From Microbacterium croceum (GTDB taxonomy: Bacteria; Actinomycetota; Actinomycetes; Actinomycetales; Microbacteriaceae), in contig NZ_JAHWXN010000001.1 of assembly GCF_023091245.1 (NCBI RefSeq), forward strand, positions 868,001-932,000: DNA of 64,000 nucleotides, in the 5' to 3' direction. Positions within the stretch are counted from its first letter, which is position 1. Every line of letters starts with the position of its first letter. This document shows, one piece after another, positions 15,073-23,612 of this stretch. The translations under genes and the position numbers were made by a program. The notes beneath the pieces were generated by a model. That model saw nothing but the letters and a program-made list of their open reading frames with translations, was not told where the DNA came from and did no database searches.

Positions 15073-16734
15073 ATGACGGATGCCGCCGGGCTGGCCGCCC
15101 TCGCCGGACGACACCTCGACCTGGTCACCGCCCCGTTCACGCTGCCGCGGTCGCGCGTGCTCGTGTTCCGCGCTGACGACGGTGACGGCGTGCGCGTGCA
15201 CACCTCGGAGTATGAGCGCCGGCTCTCGGACTGCCGCGTGCTCGACGAACTGACGGTGGTGGATGCCGCCGGCGTCGTGCTTCCGGTCTCTGCGGTGCTG
15301 CCGGGGCGGGTGACGTTCGGCGATCGCGCGACGCTCACGTTCGCGGACCCCTCGACGCTGAGCATCGGCCCTTCGACAAGGTCAGGGACCCAGGGGGCGT
15401 TGCACCTGCGGCTTCGGCATCCGGACGGGCGGAGCGAGGAGCATGCGCTGGGCGACGGCATCCGGCTGCGTGTGGCCGGTGATCGCACCGTGACCGTCGA
15501 GCAGGGCGACCACGAAGCAGACCTATCGGCGACCGCGCGCATCTGGACGGACTGGTTCGCGAAGTGCCCGATCGTGCGCGACGACCTGCAGGAGATGGCC
15601 GCGTTCTGCTGGTGGGTGCTCGGCGCGAACATCGTCGAGCTGCCGTCGCTGGGCGATGCCAGAGCGATCGTGCCGTCGAAGATCGGCTACGTGGGGCTGT
15701 GGCAATGGGATGCGTACTTCATCGCGGTCGGCCTGCGCCACGGTGACCCGGAGCTGGCACGCGAGCAGCTCGACATCGCGTTCCGGTTCCCTCAGCCCGA
15801 CGGGCAACTGCCCGATGTCGTGCACGAGCTCGGGGTGCTGGCGACGAGCGACGACCTGCCCGAGGGTGACCGTGCGAACTTGCGCAGGGCCGGGTCGCAG
15901 ATCGCCGATCCGAGCGCGCCGGTGCCGCTGACCAAACCCCCGCTCGCGGCCTGGGCGCTGCGCAAGGTGCTCGCGGTGCAGGACGACCCCGACTACGCGC
16001 GCACCCAGCTCGCCCGCGTCATCCGTTCGCAGGACTGGTGGTTCGCGGGCAGCGACCTCGATCACGACGGGATGCCGGAGTACGGGCATCCGTACTCCTC
16101 CGGCCTGGACGATAGCCCGATCTTCGACGGTCCGCTGCCGACCTCGGCACCGGATCTGGGTGCGTACCTGGTGCGACAGGACCGTGAGATCGCCGACCTC
16201 CTGCGTCGCTACGAGCCCGCGGTCGACGTCTCGCGTTTCGAGGAGCGTGCGGCGGCGACGCAGGAGCTGCTGCTCGGGATGTGGGATGCCGATCGCGGCC
16301 GCTTCCTCGCGCACGGCGGCGGCGAGCCGCAGCGGAGCGACACCGTCGTGGGGCTCATGCCGCTGCTCACCGGCGCTCTGCCCGAGGCGATCGCGGACGC
16401 CCTGTGCGCGGCCGTCGATGACCCGCAGCGATACGCGCTGCCATGGGGGCTGCCGACCGTCGCGGCGTCCGACCCCGACTTCTCTGACGAGCGGATGTGG
16501 CGGGGACCGATCTGGGTCAACACGAGCATGCTCGTCGCCGAAGGGCTCGAGGCCTCGGGGTACCCCGAGCGCGCCCGCGCGCTGCGCGAGCAGACCGTGG
16601 CGCTCGTGATCCACGCCGGCGGCCCGCACGAGTACTACAACCCGCACACCGGCCGGAAGGCCCGCACCGCGACGACCGCCTTCGGCTGGTCGGCCGCGCT
16701 GTTCATCGACCTGGCCGTCACACTGAGCGCCTGA
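15073..16734 (+). CDS. GH63-like / clan GH-G glycoside hydrolase
   Basis: 553 residues. The N-terminal ~150 form a beta-rich domain; from about 160 an (alpha/alpha)6-barrel pattern follows: VGLWQWDAYFIAVGLRHGDP, QDWWFAGSDLDHDGMPEYG, SSGLDDSPIF, RMWRGPIWVNTSMLVAEGLE and GPHEYYNPHTGR. These are hallmarks of GH63/mannosylglycerate-hydrolase-like and trehalase-like enzymes; D in GLDDSP is the likely acid. No signal peptide, so it acts on imported substrate. Its N-terminal domain contains a translated REP-like repeat (residues about 100-106, GPSTRSGT). Encoded directly after the importer genes. Confidence 0.85.
   Translation: MTDAAGLAALAGRHLDLVTAPFTLPRSRVLVFRADDGDGVRVHTSEYERRLSDCRVLDELTVVDAAGVVLPVSAVLPGRVTFGDRATLTFADPSTLSIGPSTRSGTQGALHLRLRHPDGRSEEHALGDGIRLRVAGDRTVTVEQGDHEADLSATARIWTDWFAKCPIVRDDLQEMAAFCWWVLGANIVELPSLGDARAIVPSKIGYVGLWQWDAYFIAVGLRHGDPELAREQLDIAFRFPQPDGQLPDVVHELGVLATSDDLPEGDRANLRRAGSQIADPSAPVPLTKPPLAAWALRKVLAVQDDPDYARTQLARVIRSQDWWFAGSDLDHDGMPEYGHPYSSGLDDSPIFDGPLPTSAPDLGAYLVRQDREIADLLRRYEPAVDVSRFEERAAATQELLLGMWDADRGRFLAHGGGEPQRSDTVVGLMPLLTGALPEAIADALCAAVDDPQRYALPWGLPTVAASDPDFSDERMWRGPIWVNTSMLVAEGLEASGYPERARALREQTVALVIHAGGPHEYYNPHTGRKARTATTAFGWSAALFIDLAVTLSA
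15367..15390. repeat. REP-like repeat CCCTTCGACAAGGTCAGGGAC inside the GH63-like gene
   Basis: Same dispersed motif as at 2674-2694 (CCTTCGACA-G-TCAGGG), here read in frame as GPSTRSGT in a loop of the N-terminal beta domain. The surrounding protein has no gap in frame, so the host gene tolerates the insertion. Confidence 0.7.
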
Positions 16735-16815
16735 CGGGGTTCCGGTCGCGCCGTCGTGATCGCCCGTCTGTGCGTTGGTAGGACGCGTCGACGAGAATGT
16801 GGCGATGGAGGAAGA

Positions 16816-17406
16816 ATGAAAGACGCCACCCTCGCCCAACACCCCGACTTCACGCTTCGGCGCTCGACCGCACTCACCGGGGTCTTCGTCGCGCTGGCGT
16901 TGCTCGCGCTCCTGGGGTTTGTTCTGGCGATCACCCACTACGGCGAGTTGGCTCAGACCGAAAGCGTCTCGTGGCGCGGACGATCGACGACGGCATTGGC
17001 TGGCATCGTCGCTCCCGCCTCCGTGGGCTTGAGCGCGTTCGCGGCGTTCCTGTTCGCGTGGCTCGCACTGTCCAACTCGACGCGGTGGGTGCGAACCTCC
17101 ACCGGTACGAAGCTCCGCGGCATCGAGTTGGTCGTTGCAGGCGACGGGGCTATCGGTGATGAGCTGTACCGCCGCCTGTCCACGGGCGATCCCGCCCAGT
17201 ACCTTCCGATTCCCGTCGCCAAGAAGGGCGAACTGCGCGTGCACATCTATCGCGCCGACGCCGACCGGCGCGCCTTCATCACGATCGAGCAGCGCTCGGG
17301 AGCCGAGCCGCGCACGTGGCCGTTGATCGAACTCGCCGACCGAGGTTACGTGCAGATCAAACGGCGCAATGCCGAGGACTTCGCCAAGCCCTACGTTGCC
17401 GCCTGA
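16816..17406 (+). CDS. Hypothetical two-helix membrane protein
   Basis: 196 residues from ATG 16816, with GGAGGAAGA directly upstream. Two membrane segments near the N-terminus (STALTGVFVALALLALLGFV and VGLSAFAAFLFAWLAL) enclose an external loop with ESVSWRGRSTTA; the remaining ~110 residues are soluble (GTKLRGIELVVAGDGAIGDE; ELRVHIYRADADRRAFITIE). No family is recognised. Lower GC at wobble positions than its neighbours. It sits between the GH63-like gene and the 3' end of the decayed minus-strand array, with which it is convergent. Confidence 0.75.
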   Translation: MKDATLAQHPDFTLRRSTALTGVFVALALLALLGFVLAITHYGELAQTESVSWRGRSTTALAGIVAPASVGLSAFAAFLFAWLALSNSTRWVRTSTGTKLRGIELVVAGDGAIGDELYRRLSTGDPAQYLPIPVAKKGELRVHIYRADADRRAFITIEQRSGAEPRTWPLIELADRGYVQIKRRNAEDFAKPYVAA

Positions 17407-17504
17407 CTTCGAAAGTCACGTCGACGTCGTGTGCGACGGTGGCGCACCACCTTCTGCGCGGCAGTGCCCTCACAGAGCGCCACCGCGGCTCAAGGTCTCA
17501 TCAA

Positions 17505-17654
17505 TCACGAGGTCACCTGCGCATCCGATGCAACGTCGCCACCGCCCACCGGACGCCAGCTCAGATACGACTCCTCCTCGATGCCGGCGGCGGTCTGCAC
17601 CACGGCGATCCAGACTGCCGGTCTCAACCAGAACTGCTTCAGGCTGCCGCAATG
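17505..17654 (-). pseudogene. Broken copy of the array gene carrying GIEEESYLSW
   Basis: A minus-strand frame ending at TGA 17505 encodes LRPAVWIAVVQTAAGIEEES followed by YLSWRPVGGG. The DNA at 17525-17587 is nearly identical to 19018-19081, where the same motif reads on as HSVAVATLHRMKQAARAG; here one extra base (ACCGCCCACCGG against ACCGCCACCGAA) shifts the frame and it soon stops. No proper start is present. A remnant of a duplicated array gene. Confidence 0.6.
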
Positions 17655-17684
17655 CCGCGCACCGCGACTCGAGTGCAGCGCTGG

Positions 17685-18386
17685 TCACGACGGGTCTGCC
17701 TGTGGCATCGGGTGGATGACGCTGCGGCGTCCATTTCGGAACTCAGCGATCGCGTCATCGACCTGAATCGACGACGCCGCGAACAGCGCTGTCTTGTCAC
17801 GCGCGACGATCAGGATGCCACCTCCGCGCACGTCCGGATACACGTACACAGCGTCATCCTCTGGCAGGGGCACGACCTTCAGCTCAGCTCCCGGGAACCT
17901 TGGAGCCAGCACCGACCTGCCGTAGTCAGCGAGGTCCGCCACGGCGGCCTCGCGGCTCTCGTCGTTCATGTCGCTCAGCGCAGACACCCCCTCGACCTCC
18001 TGCAAGGGCGACAGCAGTCGTGTGACAAAGGCACGGAGCCCCTCGGCCGGCACCTCGAGACCGATCGGGCTGCCGGGGTTGACGACCAATCCCGCGAATT
18101 CGGGAACGCGACGCAGCAGTTCGAACGCCGGAACGAGCACGGGCACACGTTCCGGCGCGAATCTGCCGAACTGGTCCGGGTGTGTGAACACCGCGAGCAA
18201 CCGGCCACGCGGCCCGTCGACGATCAGTGGCGCATCCGGGAAATCCGACTCCGGCGGTTCCCCTTCGTTCAACAGAAGAACCTGCCCAGCCGCGATCACC
18301 CACAACACCGTTTCGGGGTCGAGTCTTCCCTCTCGGCCCTGTGCAATCGCACGCTCAAGAACGCTTGCAGGTCGGGACTCAGCCAC
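17685..18386 (-). CDS. SseB-like protein with C-terminal array domain
   Basis: 233 residues from GTG 18386, chosen because AGGAGACCCCC precedes it (a GTG at 18413 is the longer option). The N-terminal half (VLWVIAAGQVLLLNEGEPPE; RLLAVFTHPDQFGRFAP) matches SseB_N. The last ~65 residues (LPEDDAVYVYPDVRGGGILI, then FAASSIQVDDAIAEFRNGRR) form a small domain that recurs in the 103-residue protein at 19944-20255 and in the pseudogene at 18885-19268. The start overlaps the upstream stop by 8 bases. SseB-type proteins often accompany secreted toxins as immunity factors; here that role is inference. Confidence 0.75.
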   Translation of the reverse strand: MAESRPASVLERAIAQGREGRLDPETVLWVIAAGQVLLLNEGEPPESDFPDAPLIVDGPRGRLLAVFTHPDQFGRFAPERVPVLVPAFELLRRVPEFAGLVVNPGSPIGLEVPAEGLRAFVTRLLSPLQEVEGVSALSDMNDESREAAVADLADYGRSVLAPRFPGAELKVVPLPEDDAVYVYPDVRGGGILIVARDKTALFAASSIQVDDAIAEFRNGRRSVIHPMPQADPS

Positions 18387-18885
18387 GGGGGTCTCCTGAG
18401 GGGTTTCCGTCACGGTGCATCACCACGGACATGATCTCAGCAATGCCCGACACCGCCTCTGCGCCGAGAGCCGACTCGAGGAGCCAGCGCTCGGCCGTGT
18501 CGATCCGGTCGGTCTCACGCGCGGCCGCTCCGTCATCGAGGCGAAGGAGTCCAGGGCGCGTGCCGTCGACCGCGAGCACGCAACCGCCGCGCTCGACACA
18601 GAACTCCGCCCGCGTGTCGACACGTACCATCCAGCCCGCCTCGGCGATCTGCTCGCTGATCCGGCGGCCGATCAGCGGCGCCGAGAGAGGCTCATAACGC
18701 CACTGCCCGGAGGCCTGAAGTGCGTCTCGACGGCGAAACCCTTCGTCGCCGAACCAGGCCAACACGCCGTCGTCCCTGATCTCATGCGGCCGGTCGTCCT
18801 CCAGGATCCAGCCGCGATCCGGGTACCAATGAAGGGTGCTCCTCGCCCAGTAGCTGGCCATGATGAGCACCACGGATTCGGCCAT
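18379..18885 (-). CDS. Hypothetical protein of the coupled minus-strand array
   Basis: 168 residues; its ATG (18885) shares a base with the TGA of the broken gene upstream (TGATG) and its stop lies inside the start of the SseB-like gene, so it is translationally coupled on both sides. Tryptophan-rich N-terminus (YWARSTLHWYPDRGWILEDD), then VRVDTRAEFCVERGGCVLAV and a C-terminal helix ERWLLESALGAEAVSGIAEI. No signal, membrane helix or known domain. The layout of a substrate-like beta sheet with two cysteines is only suggestive. Unknown function. Confidence 0.65.
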   Translation of the reverse strand: MAESVVLIMASYWARSTLHWYPDRGWILEDDRPHEIRDDGVLAWFGDEGFRRRDALQASGQWRYEPLSAPLIGRRISEQIAEAGWMVRVDTRAEFCVERGGCVLAVDGTRPGLLRLDDGAAARETDRIDTAERWLLESALGAEAVSGIAEIMSVVMHRDGNPSGDPRG

Positions 18886-19268
18886 CAGAGCGCATGCCCC
18901 GCGAACTCACAACCCGCCTGGCCCTGGCGCGACTGACTCCGCGGGAAGAAGCCCGTTGTCGGTTCCTTGAACAGGCGCCAGGCCTCCGCCGCGTCGCCCG
19001 CGCGGGCTGCCTGCTTCATCCGATGCAACGTCGCCACCGCCACCGAATGCCAGCTCAGATACGACTCCTCCTCGATGCCGTCAGCGCCCTGCACTTGCCC
19101 CGCCGGAACATCTCGAGCACCTCTTCCGGTTCCGGGGACGACGCGGCGAACATCACCGACTCGTCTGCGTCGACGTACACGGTCACTCCACCGCGCGCCG
19201 GCTGCACCAACACGACCGCCCCGTTCGACGGCACGGCAAACGCAGGTCGGCTTCATGAACTGACTCAT
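18885..19268 (-). pseudogene. Frame-disrupted array gene (array domain plus GIEEESYLSW helix region)
   Basis: Begins at ATG 19268 (ATGA overlap with the upstream stop). Continuing in phase gives an arginine-rich nonsense stretch, but the neighbouring frame over about 19085-19250 encodes FAVPSNGAVVLVQPARGGVT, VYVDADESVMFAASSPEPEE and VLEMFRRGK, clearly homologous to the 103-residue array protein. After about 19085 the sense returns to the first frame: GIEEESYLSWHSVAVATLHR, then AWRLFKEPTTGFF. So two compensating shifts, or sequencing errors, break one gene. Confidence 0.65.
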
Positions 19269-19690
19269 CGATCTCCCCCTCGCGTGCGCTTCGCATCCAA
19301 CCACGGGGCGGAGACCTTCGTACGTCGCGGGGTGACAACGAGGCCACGCTCATCCGGCTCGACGACGAGCACCCAATCGCTGCGTTCGATCGGCTCGAAC
19401 CCCAATTCCTTCGCCCGCCGATCCCCTGTCGTCAGCACAAGGGAGCCTTTCAGATTCGGAGCGACCTGGACCGGGATGCCCTGATAGTTCCCCTCATAGC
19501 GGAGCAAGACCACCTCCAGCCTTTCCTCGGGGCCAATGGGGCGCTCGTAGAGCCCTCGCCCTGCGGGGTGGAATCCGTCCTTTCTGCTCGCGGCATCCCG
19601 GGAGGTGAGCTTCCACCCACCGCCGAGGACGACCCGATACTCCGTCCCGTTGAGCAGGGCATATGTTCCCGCAGGTCGAAGGGTGTTCAC
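19265..19690 (-). CDS. Hypothetical array protein (NGTEYRV type)
   Basis: 141 residues from GTG 19690, with GGAG eight bases before it. N-terminus NTLRPAGTYALLNGTEYRVV, middle LYERPIGPEERLEVVLLRYE, then LVLTTGDRRAKELGFEPIER, and C-terminus LVVTPRRTKVSAPWLDAKR. No recognised family, signal or membrane helix. Remains of a paralogue (RVVRPPR...SIAAPWLDEGGSER) are found in a third frame of the adjacent broken segment at 19855-19945, showing tandem duplication. Coupled at both ends by stop-start overlaps. Possibly immunity-type; unproven. Confidence 0.65.
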   Translation of the reverse strand: MNTLRPAGTYALLNGTEYRVVLGGGWKLTSRDAASRKDGFHPAGRGLYERPIGPEERLEVVLLRYEGNYQGIPVQVAPNLKGSLVLTTGDRRAKELGFEPIERSDWVLVVEPDERGLVVTPRRTKVSAPWLDAKRTRGGDR

Positions 19691-19694
19691 TGTG

Positions 19695-19947
19695 CTACTC
19701 CGCTCGAACGAAGCCGGGATCCGGCGAGAAGATGTCCAGCAGACGCGGCATCTTGTCGATCTTCTCGAAACTCGCATTGAAACGGCCCCAGCCGGTGTCG
19801 ACGGCTCCGTGGCCTGTACGCGCACGAAATCAGTGCTTCAGCGCTCCGAGCCGCCCTCATCCAGCCAAGGCGCGGCAATGCTCTCTTGGCATGGAAAGAT
19901 CCGAGGAGGACGTACAACCCGGGAGGATTCAGTGGTGCAGTCGTCAT
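19695..19947 (-). pseudogene. Mosaic of two array-gene remnants
   Basis: Starts at ATG 19947 (ATGA overlap with the 103-residue gene). Three pieces in three frames are visible: an N-terminal MTTAPLNPPGLYVLLGSFH; a C-terminal piece SIAAPWLDEGGSER ending in a stop, matching the tail of the 141-residue protein; and GHGAVDTGWGRFNASFEKID followed by KMPRLLDIFSPDPGFVRAE, ending at TAG 19695-19697, which looks like the end of another conserved protein. Best read as deletion junctions inside a once larger tandem array. Confidence 0.55.
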
Positions 19948-20255
19948 CGAGCGCTCCTGCCGGGAGCATGCGGCACGAACTCGACAGGGTCGGTGCGCCT
20001 ACCTGAGCGAAAGAGCTCGAGCGCCGCGCCTGGTTCCAGCGACGAGGCAGCGAACATCACGGACTCGTCGGCGGCGATGTACAGAGAGGCGCCGCCACGC
20101 TCCGGCTGCACGAGCAGCACGGCGTCATCGTCCGGCAGCGCGAACGCGTTCACGGTGATGTCGGGCCACATCTGTCGCACGAGATGCTCTCCACGCTCGA
20201 TCAGACGTCGCTGCTGGGAGCTCGCTTCCTCAGGCTCAAGCGGACTCAGCATCAT
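19944..20255 (-). CDS. Array-domain protein, 103 residues
   Basis: Consists of a short N-terminal helix (EASSQQRRLIERGEHLVRQM) and the array domain WPDITVNAFALPDDDAVLLV, QPERGGASLYIAADESVMFA, ASSLEPGAALELFRSGRR. The same domain forms the C-terminus of the SseB-like protein (LPEDDAV...FAASS...FRNGRR). ATGA overlaps at both ends (20252-20255 and 19944-19947) show translational coupling. Cytoplasmic; family not recognised. The shared domain suggests related binding partners. Confidence 0.65.
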   Translation of the reverse strand: MMLSPLEPEEASSQQRRLIERGEHLVRQMWPDITVNAFALPDDDAVLLVQPERGGASLYIAADESVMFAASSLEPGAALELFRSGRRTDPVEFVPHAPGRSAR

Positions 20256-20443
20256 GCGGTGTTCTCCTTCTTGGCCAGCAGCAGCAACACAACTCCGACG
20301 ACTGTCAACGCGATGTTCACGGTCAGATAGACGGCTCCGTCTGTACCGCCCGCCCGTACGACGGAGAGCGACGTCAATGAACCCGCGACCGCGAGCGCGA
20401 TCGCGGTCAAGCCGATGATCCTCAGTGCCGATGGTTTCGTCAT
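20252..20443 (-). CDS. Small two-helix membrane protein at head of the array
   Basis: 63 residues from ATG 20443, with a near-perfect AAGGAGGAGAGCGAC ribosome binding site. Two hydrophobic segments (ALRIIGLTAIALAVAGSLTS and YLTVNIALTVVGVVLLLLA) joined by a short loop RAGGTDGA, and a KKENTA tail. First gene of the coupled minus-strand array; the next gene starts within its stop codon. No family assigned. The strong start makes it real despite its size. A longer frame upstream in the same phase lacks a comparable start. Confidence 0.7.
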   Translation of the reverse strand: MTKPSALRIIGLTAIALAVAGSLTSLSVVRAGGTDGAVYLTVNIALTVVGVVLLLLAKKENTA

Positions 20444-20705
20444 GTCGCTCTCCTCCTTGGGTGCCAAGGATATCTGCGTGTGATCCGCCGTGTGGAGGGC
20501 AGCGGTCGATCGTGCAGCGGCGATCGGAGTGAAGGCCCGGTGTCCGGCGAGTGCTTGGTGGTGAAACGGCGGGATGCGGTTGGTAGAACGGCGCGACCAG
20601 GGCGGTGAAACGCGTTGCGGACCGGACCGCGGCGGCGGAGGTGCTGGGGGCCGGACCACTCGCGCACGCCTGGATCGCTGATCTCGAAGAACGCGCCGAA
20701 TCCCG

Positions 20706-21362
20706 TCAGGCCGTGAAGTACGAGCTGGTGGCGTTGTCGAGGATGCGCTGCATGCCGTGCATCCAGTTCAGCTTGAGCGCCGCGACCGCCGCGGGGATGT
20801 CGCCGGCGGCGAGCTGTTTCGCGATCTCAGCGTGCTCTGCGGCGACGCGCTCGACCTTCACGTCTTCCGGCACCAGCAGCGACTCGTACCGGTGGAACGA
20901 GCTGCGCACGCTCTCGATCACCGCGAGCAGCCGGGTGTTCGGGCAGGCGGAGAGCATGAGGGCGTGCCACTCGTCGTCCTTGGTGATGACCAGCTGATGC
21001 TCCACGAGCTCGTCGGCGAAGGCCTCGGCCATCTCGTGCAGCTGTGCGCCGATCCGCTGCAGCTCCGCTGGCGGGCTGAGCTCGAGCGCGAGGCTCTCGA
21101 GTGCGGCCATCACCGGCGCGAGGTCGCGGAACTCGGAGGCGCTGAGCGGCACGAACCGGAAGCCCTTTCCATTCTCGCTCTCGATCTGCCCCTCGGATTC
21201 CAGAGCGATGAGCGCTTCGCGCAGCGGGGTGCGGCTGACGCCGAGCTCGGTCGCGAGCTGCACTTCGTTGATGCCTTCGCCGGGCTCGACGAGACCTGAC
21301 CTCATGCGGGCCAGCAGCTCCTCGCGAACCTGCGAGCGCAGGTTCTTGCGTTCGATCGCCAT
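20706..21362 (-). CDS. GntR family (FadR/FCD) transcriptional regulator
   Basis: 218 residues. N-terminal winged HTH (NLRSQVREELLARMRSGLVE, then EVQLATELGVSRTPLREALI) and a C-terminal FCD ligand/metal domain (DEWHALMLSACPNTRLLAVI; EHAEIAKQLAAGDIPAAVAA). Divergent from the GH42 operon; the operator TGTATACAGAATAC between them recurs at the ABC-importer promoter 9.6 kb away. Probably a repressor released by a sugar acid or related metabolite of the imported glycoside. The 262 bases between it and the array (20444-20705) hold no gene I can support. Confidence 0.9.
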   Translation of the reverse strand: MAIERKNLRSQVREELLARMRSGLVEPGEGINEVQLATELGVSRTPLREALIALESEGQIESENGKGFRFVPLSASEFRDLAPVMAALESLALELSPPAELQRIGAQLHEMAEAFADELVEHQLVITKDDEWHALMLSACPNTRLLAVIESVRSSFHRYESLLVPEDVKVERVAAEHAEIAKQLAAGDIPAAVAALKLNWMHGMQRILDNATSSYFTA

Positions 21363-21402
21363 GGCGTCCCTTCTGCGTCGCGCCTGCCCGTCAGCCTATG
21401 GG

Positions 21403-21447
21403 TTGACGGCCTCGGAGCGACGACCTAGTGTGGTGTATACAGAATAC
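21403..21447 (+). promoter_or_regulatory. Promoter and GntR operator of the GH42-gcvPAB operon
   Basis: TTGACG (21403-21408) and TAGTGT (21426-21431) with 17-base spacing predict a start near 21438. TGTATACAGAATAC at 21434-21447 lies over that start and has the dyad GTAT-N5-ATAC typical of FadR-type GntR sites. It is identical to 11782-11795. The intergenic location also allows autoregulation of the GntR gene. Confidence 0.7.
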
Positions 21448-21512
21448 AGCGGCTTCCGAGAATGCGCCAGCAGGTGCGGGAACCGATGTGGATGACTCAG
21501 AGAGGAGCCCTC

Positions 21513-23612
21513 GTGCCCGTACCCGGTGGTGACCTGCCCCTCCGTCGTGTCCGCCTTGATGCCCTCGCCTACGGTGGCGACTACAACCCCGACCAGTGGT
21601 CGGAGGAGACCTGGCACGAAGACATCCGTCTGATGCGCGAGGCCGGCGTGAACATGGTCAGCCTGCCGATCTTCAGCTGGCCGCAGCTGGAGCCGGAGCC
21701 CGGCGTCTTCGACTGGGGCTGGCTCGACCGCATCCTGGAGCTGCTCTGGGATGCCGGTATCGCGATCGACCTCGCCACCGCCACCGCGACCCCGCCGTCA
21801 TGGCTGCTGCGCGCGCACCCCGAGATGGCGCCGTGGGATGCCGACGGCCACCGCCTGGAGTTCGGATCCCGGCAGACCTACTGCCCCTCGTCACCGGTCT
21901 GGCGCGAGAACGTCGCGCGCATGACCCGCGCCATGGCTGAGCGCTACGGCGCGCACCCGGGACTTGCGATGTGGCACATCTCGAACGAGTACGGCGACCA
22001 CACCTCGCGCTGCTGGTGCCCGGAATCGGCGAAGCACTTCCGCCGCTGGCTGCAGGACCGCTACGGCGACCTCGACGGTCTCAACGAGGCCTGGGGCGTG
22101 AACGTGTGGGGTCAGCGCTACACCTCGTGGGACCACATCGAGACGCCCAAGAAGGCGCCGGGCCCGGTGAACCCCACGAAGCTGCTCGACTTCGAACGGT
22201 TCTCGTCGGATGCGCTGCTCGAGCTGTTCCAGATCGAGATCGATGTGCTGCGCGAGGTCACCCCCGACATCGCCGTCACCACGAACTTCATGAGCATGTT
22301 CCGAGACCTCGACTACTGGGACTTCGCGGCGGTGGAGGATGTCGTCACCGACGACGCCTACCCTGAACCGGCCGACCCGACCTCGCACGTCGGTGCCGCC
22401 CTCAACTACGGGCTCATGCGTTCGCTCAAGGGCGGGCAACCGTGGCTGCTGCTGGAGTCATCGGCGAGCGCGACCAGCTGGCGCGACATCAACGTGCCGA
22501 AGCCCCCGGGCAAGATCCGCGTCGAGAGTCTGCAGGCCGTCGCCCACGGCTCGGACGCCGTGATGTTCTTCCAGTGGCGCCAGGCCAAGTACGGCCAGGA
22601 GAAGTTCCACTCCTCGATGCTCGGCCACCGCGGCGAGCGCTCGCGGAGCTTCCAGGAGACCAAGGCGCTGGGGCTCGAGCTCAAGAAGCTGGAGCCCGTG
22701 CGCGGCACCCGAGTGCGATCGCGTGTCGCCCTCGTCGTGGACTGGGACTCATGGTGGGGGACCAGTGCGGTCGAGTCGCTGCCCTCGCAGCGGCTGCAGT
22801 GGGCGGGGCAGGCGCGGGCCTGGCACCGCGCGCTGTACACGCTCGGCCAGCCGGTCGACGCGGTGCGCGCGACCGGACCGTTCGACGGCTACGACGTGAT
22901 CGTCGTGCCGAACCTGTACATCGTCGAGCAGCCGCAGGCCGATGCGCTCGCCGCCTTCGTGGAGCGCGGCGGGCACCTGGTGGTCGGTCCCTTCTCGGGC
23001 GTCGTGGATGTCACCGAGAAGGTGCATGAGGGTGGGGCTCCCGGCCTGCTGCGCGACCTGCTCGGCGTCGAGGTCGATGAGCAGTGGCCGATCGCCGACG
23101 GGCTCACCGAGCAGATCGACTATGCGGGTGAGAGTCTGACGGTGCCGAACTGGAGCGAGTGGCTCGATGTGGATGCCGACGTCGAGATCCGCGCGCGCTA
23201 TGCCAGCGGCGAGCTCGACGGTCGTGCTGCCGTGACCCGCCGCGCAGTCGGCGCGGGATCGGCGTGGTACCTCAGCGCGATGGTCGAGCCCGAAGGCATG
23301 CTGCCGATCTTCCGTGACGTGCTGCGCACCGCGGGTGTGGTCGCCCGTGACGACACGAACGTGGAGGCCGAGGTCGTGACCCGCTCGGATGAGAGCACGG
23401 ACTACACGTTCTATCTGAACCACGGGCGCAGCCCCGTCACGTTCGACGTGGCCGTTCCCGGCACCGATCTGCTCACCGGCATCCGTCGCGCGGGGTCTCT
23501 GACCCTCGAGCGCTACGGGGCCGCCGTGCTGGCGGCGCCGCGCTCCGAGACCATTCCCTTCTCCGCACTCCTCCCGAGTGACCCCACCCCCGACGTGAAG
23601 GAGGACGCATGA
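21513..23612 (+). CDS. Beta-galactosidase, GH42
   Basis: 699 residues from GTG 21513, chosen for the AGAGGAG six bases before it; an in-frame ATG at 21462 lacks one. GH42 signatures: YGGDYNPDQWSEETWHED near the start, acid/base E159 in WHISNEYGDHTSRCWCPES, and nucleophile E315 in WLLLESSASATSW, in a TIM barrel followed by the trimerisation domain (VALVVDWDSWWGTS) and a beta C-terminus. No signal peptide: hydrolyses imported beta-galactosides or related glycosides. First gene of a five-gene operon; gcvPA starts in its stop codon. Confidence 0.93.
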   Translation: MPVPGGDLPLRRVRLDALAYGGDYNPDQWSEETWHEDIRLMREAGVNMVSLPIFSWPQLEPEPGVFDWGWLDRILELLWDAGIAIDLATATATPPSWLLRAHPEMAPWDADGHRLEFGSRQTYCPSSPVWRENVARMTRAMAERYGAHPGLAMWHISNEYGDHTSRCWCPESAKHFRRWLQDRYGDLDGLNEAWGVNVWGQRYTSWDHIETPKKAPGPVNPTKLLDFERFSSDALLELFQIEIDVLREVTPDIAVTTNFMSMFRDLDYWDFAAVEDVVTDDAYPEPADPTSHVGAALNYGLMRSLKGGQPWLLLESSASATSWRDINVPKPPGKIRVESLQAVAHGSDAVMFFQWRQAKYGQEKFHSSMLGHRGERSRSFQETKALGLELKKLEPVRGTRVRSRVALVVDWDSWWGTSAVESLPSQRLQWAGQARAWHRALYTLGQPVDAVRATGPFDGYDVIVVPNLYIVEQPQADALAAFVERGGHLVVGPFSGVVDVTEKVHEGGAPGLLRDLLGVEVDEQWPIADGLTEQIDYAGESLTVPNWSEWLDVDADVEIRARYASGELDGRAAVTRRAVGAGSAWYLSAMVEPEGMLPIFRDVLRTAGVVARDDTNVEAEVVTRSDESTDYTFYLNHGRSPVTFDVAVPGTDLLTGIRRAGSLTLERYGAAVLAAPRSETIPFSALLPSDPTPDVKEDA

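Noticed and set aside
17416..20443. CRISPR array or prophage remnant as explanation of the small-gene array
   Set aside because: No regular direct repeats with spacers and no phage structural or integrase genes; repeats are two homologous gene fragments.
21462..21512. ATG at 21462 as start of the GH42 gene
   Set aside because: No ribosome binding site precedes it; AGAGGAG lies properly before the GTG at 21513, and the extra 17 residues do not look like GH42.
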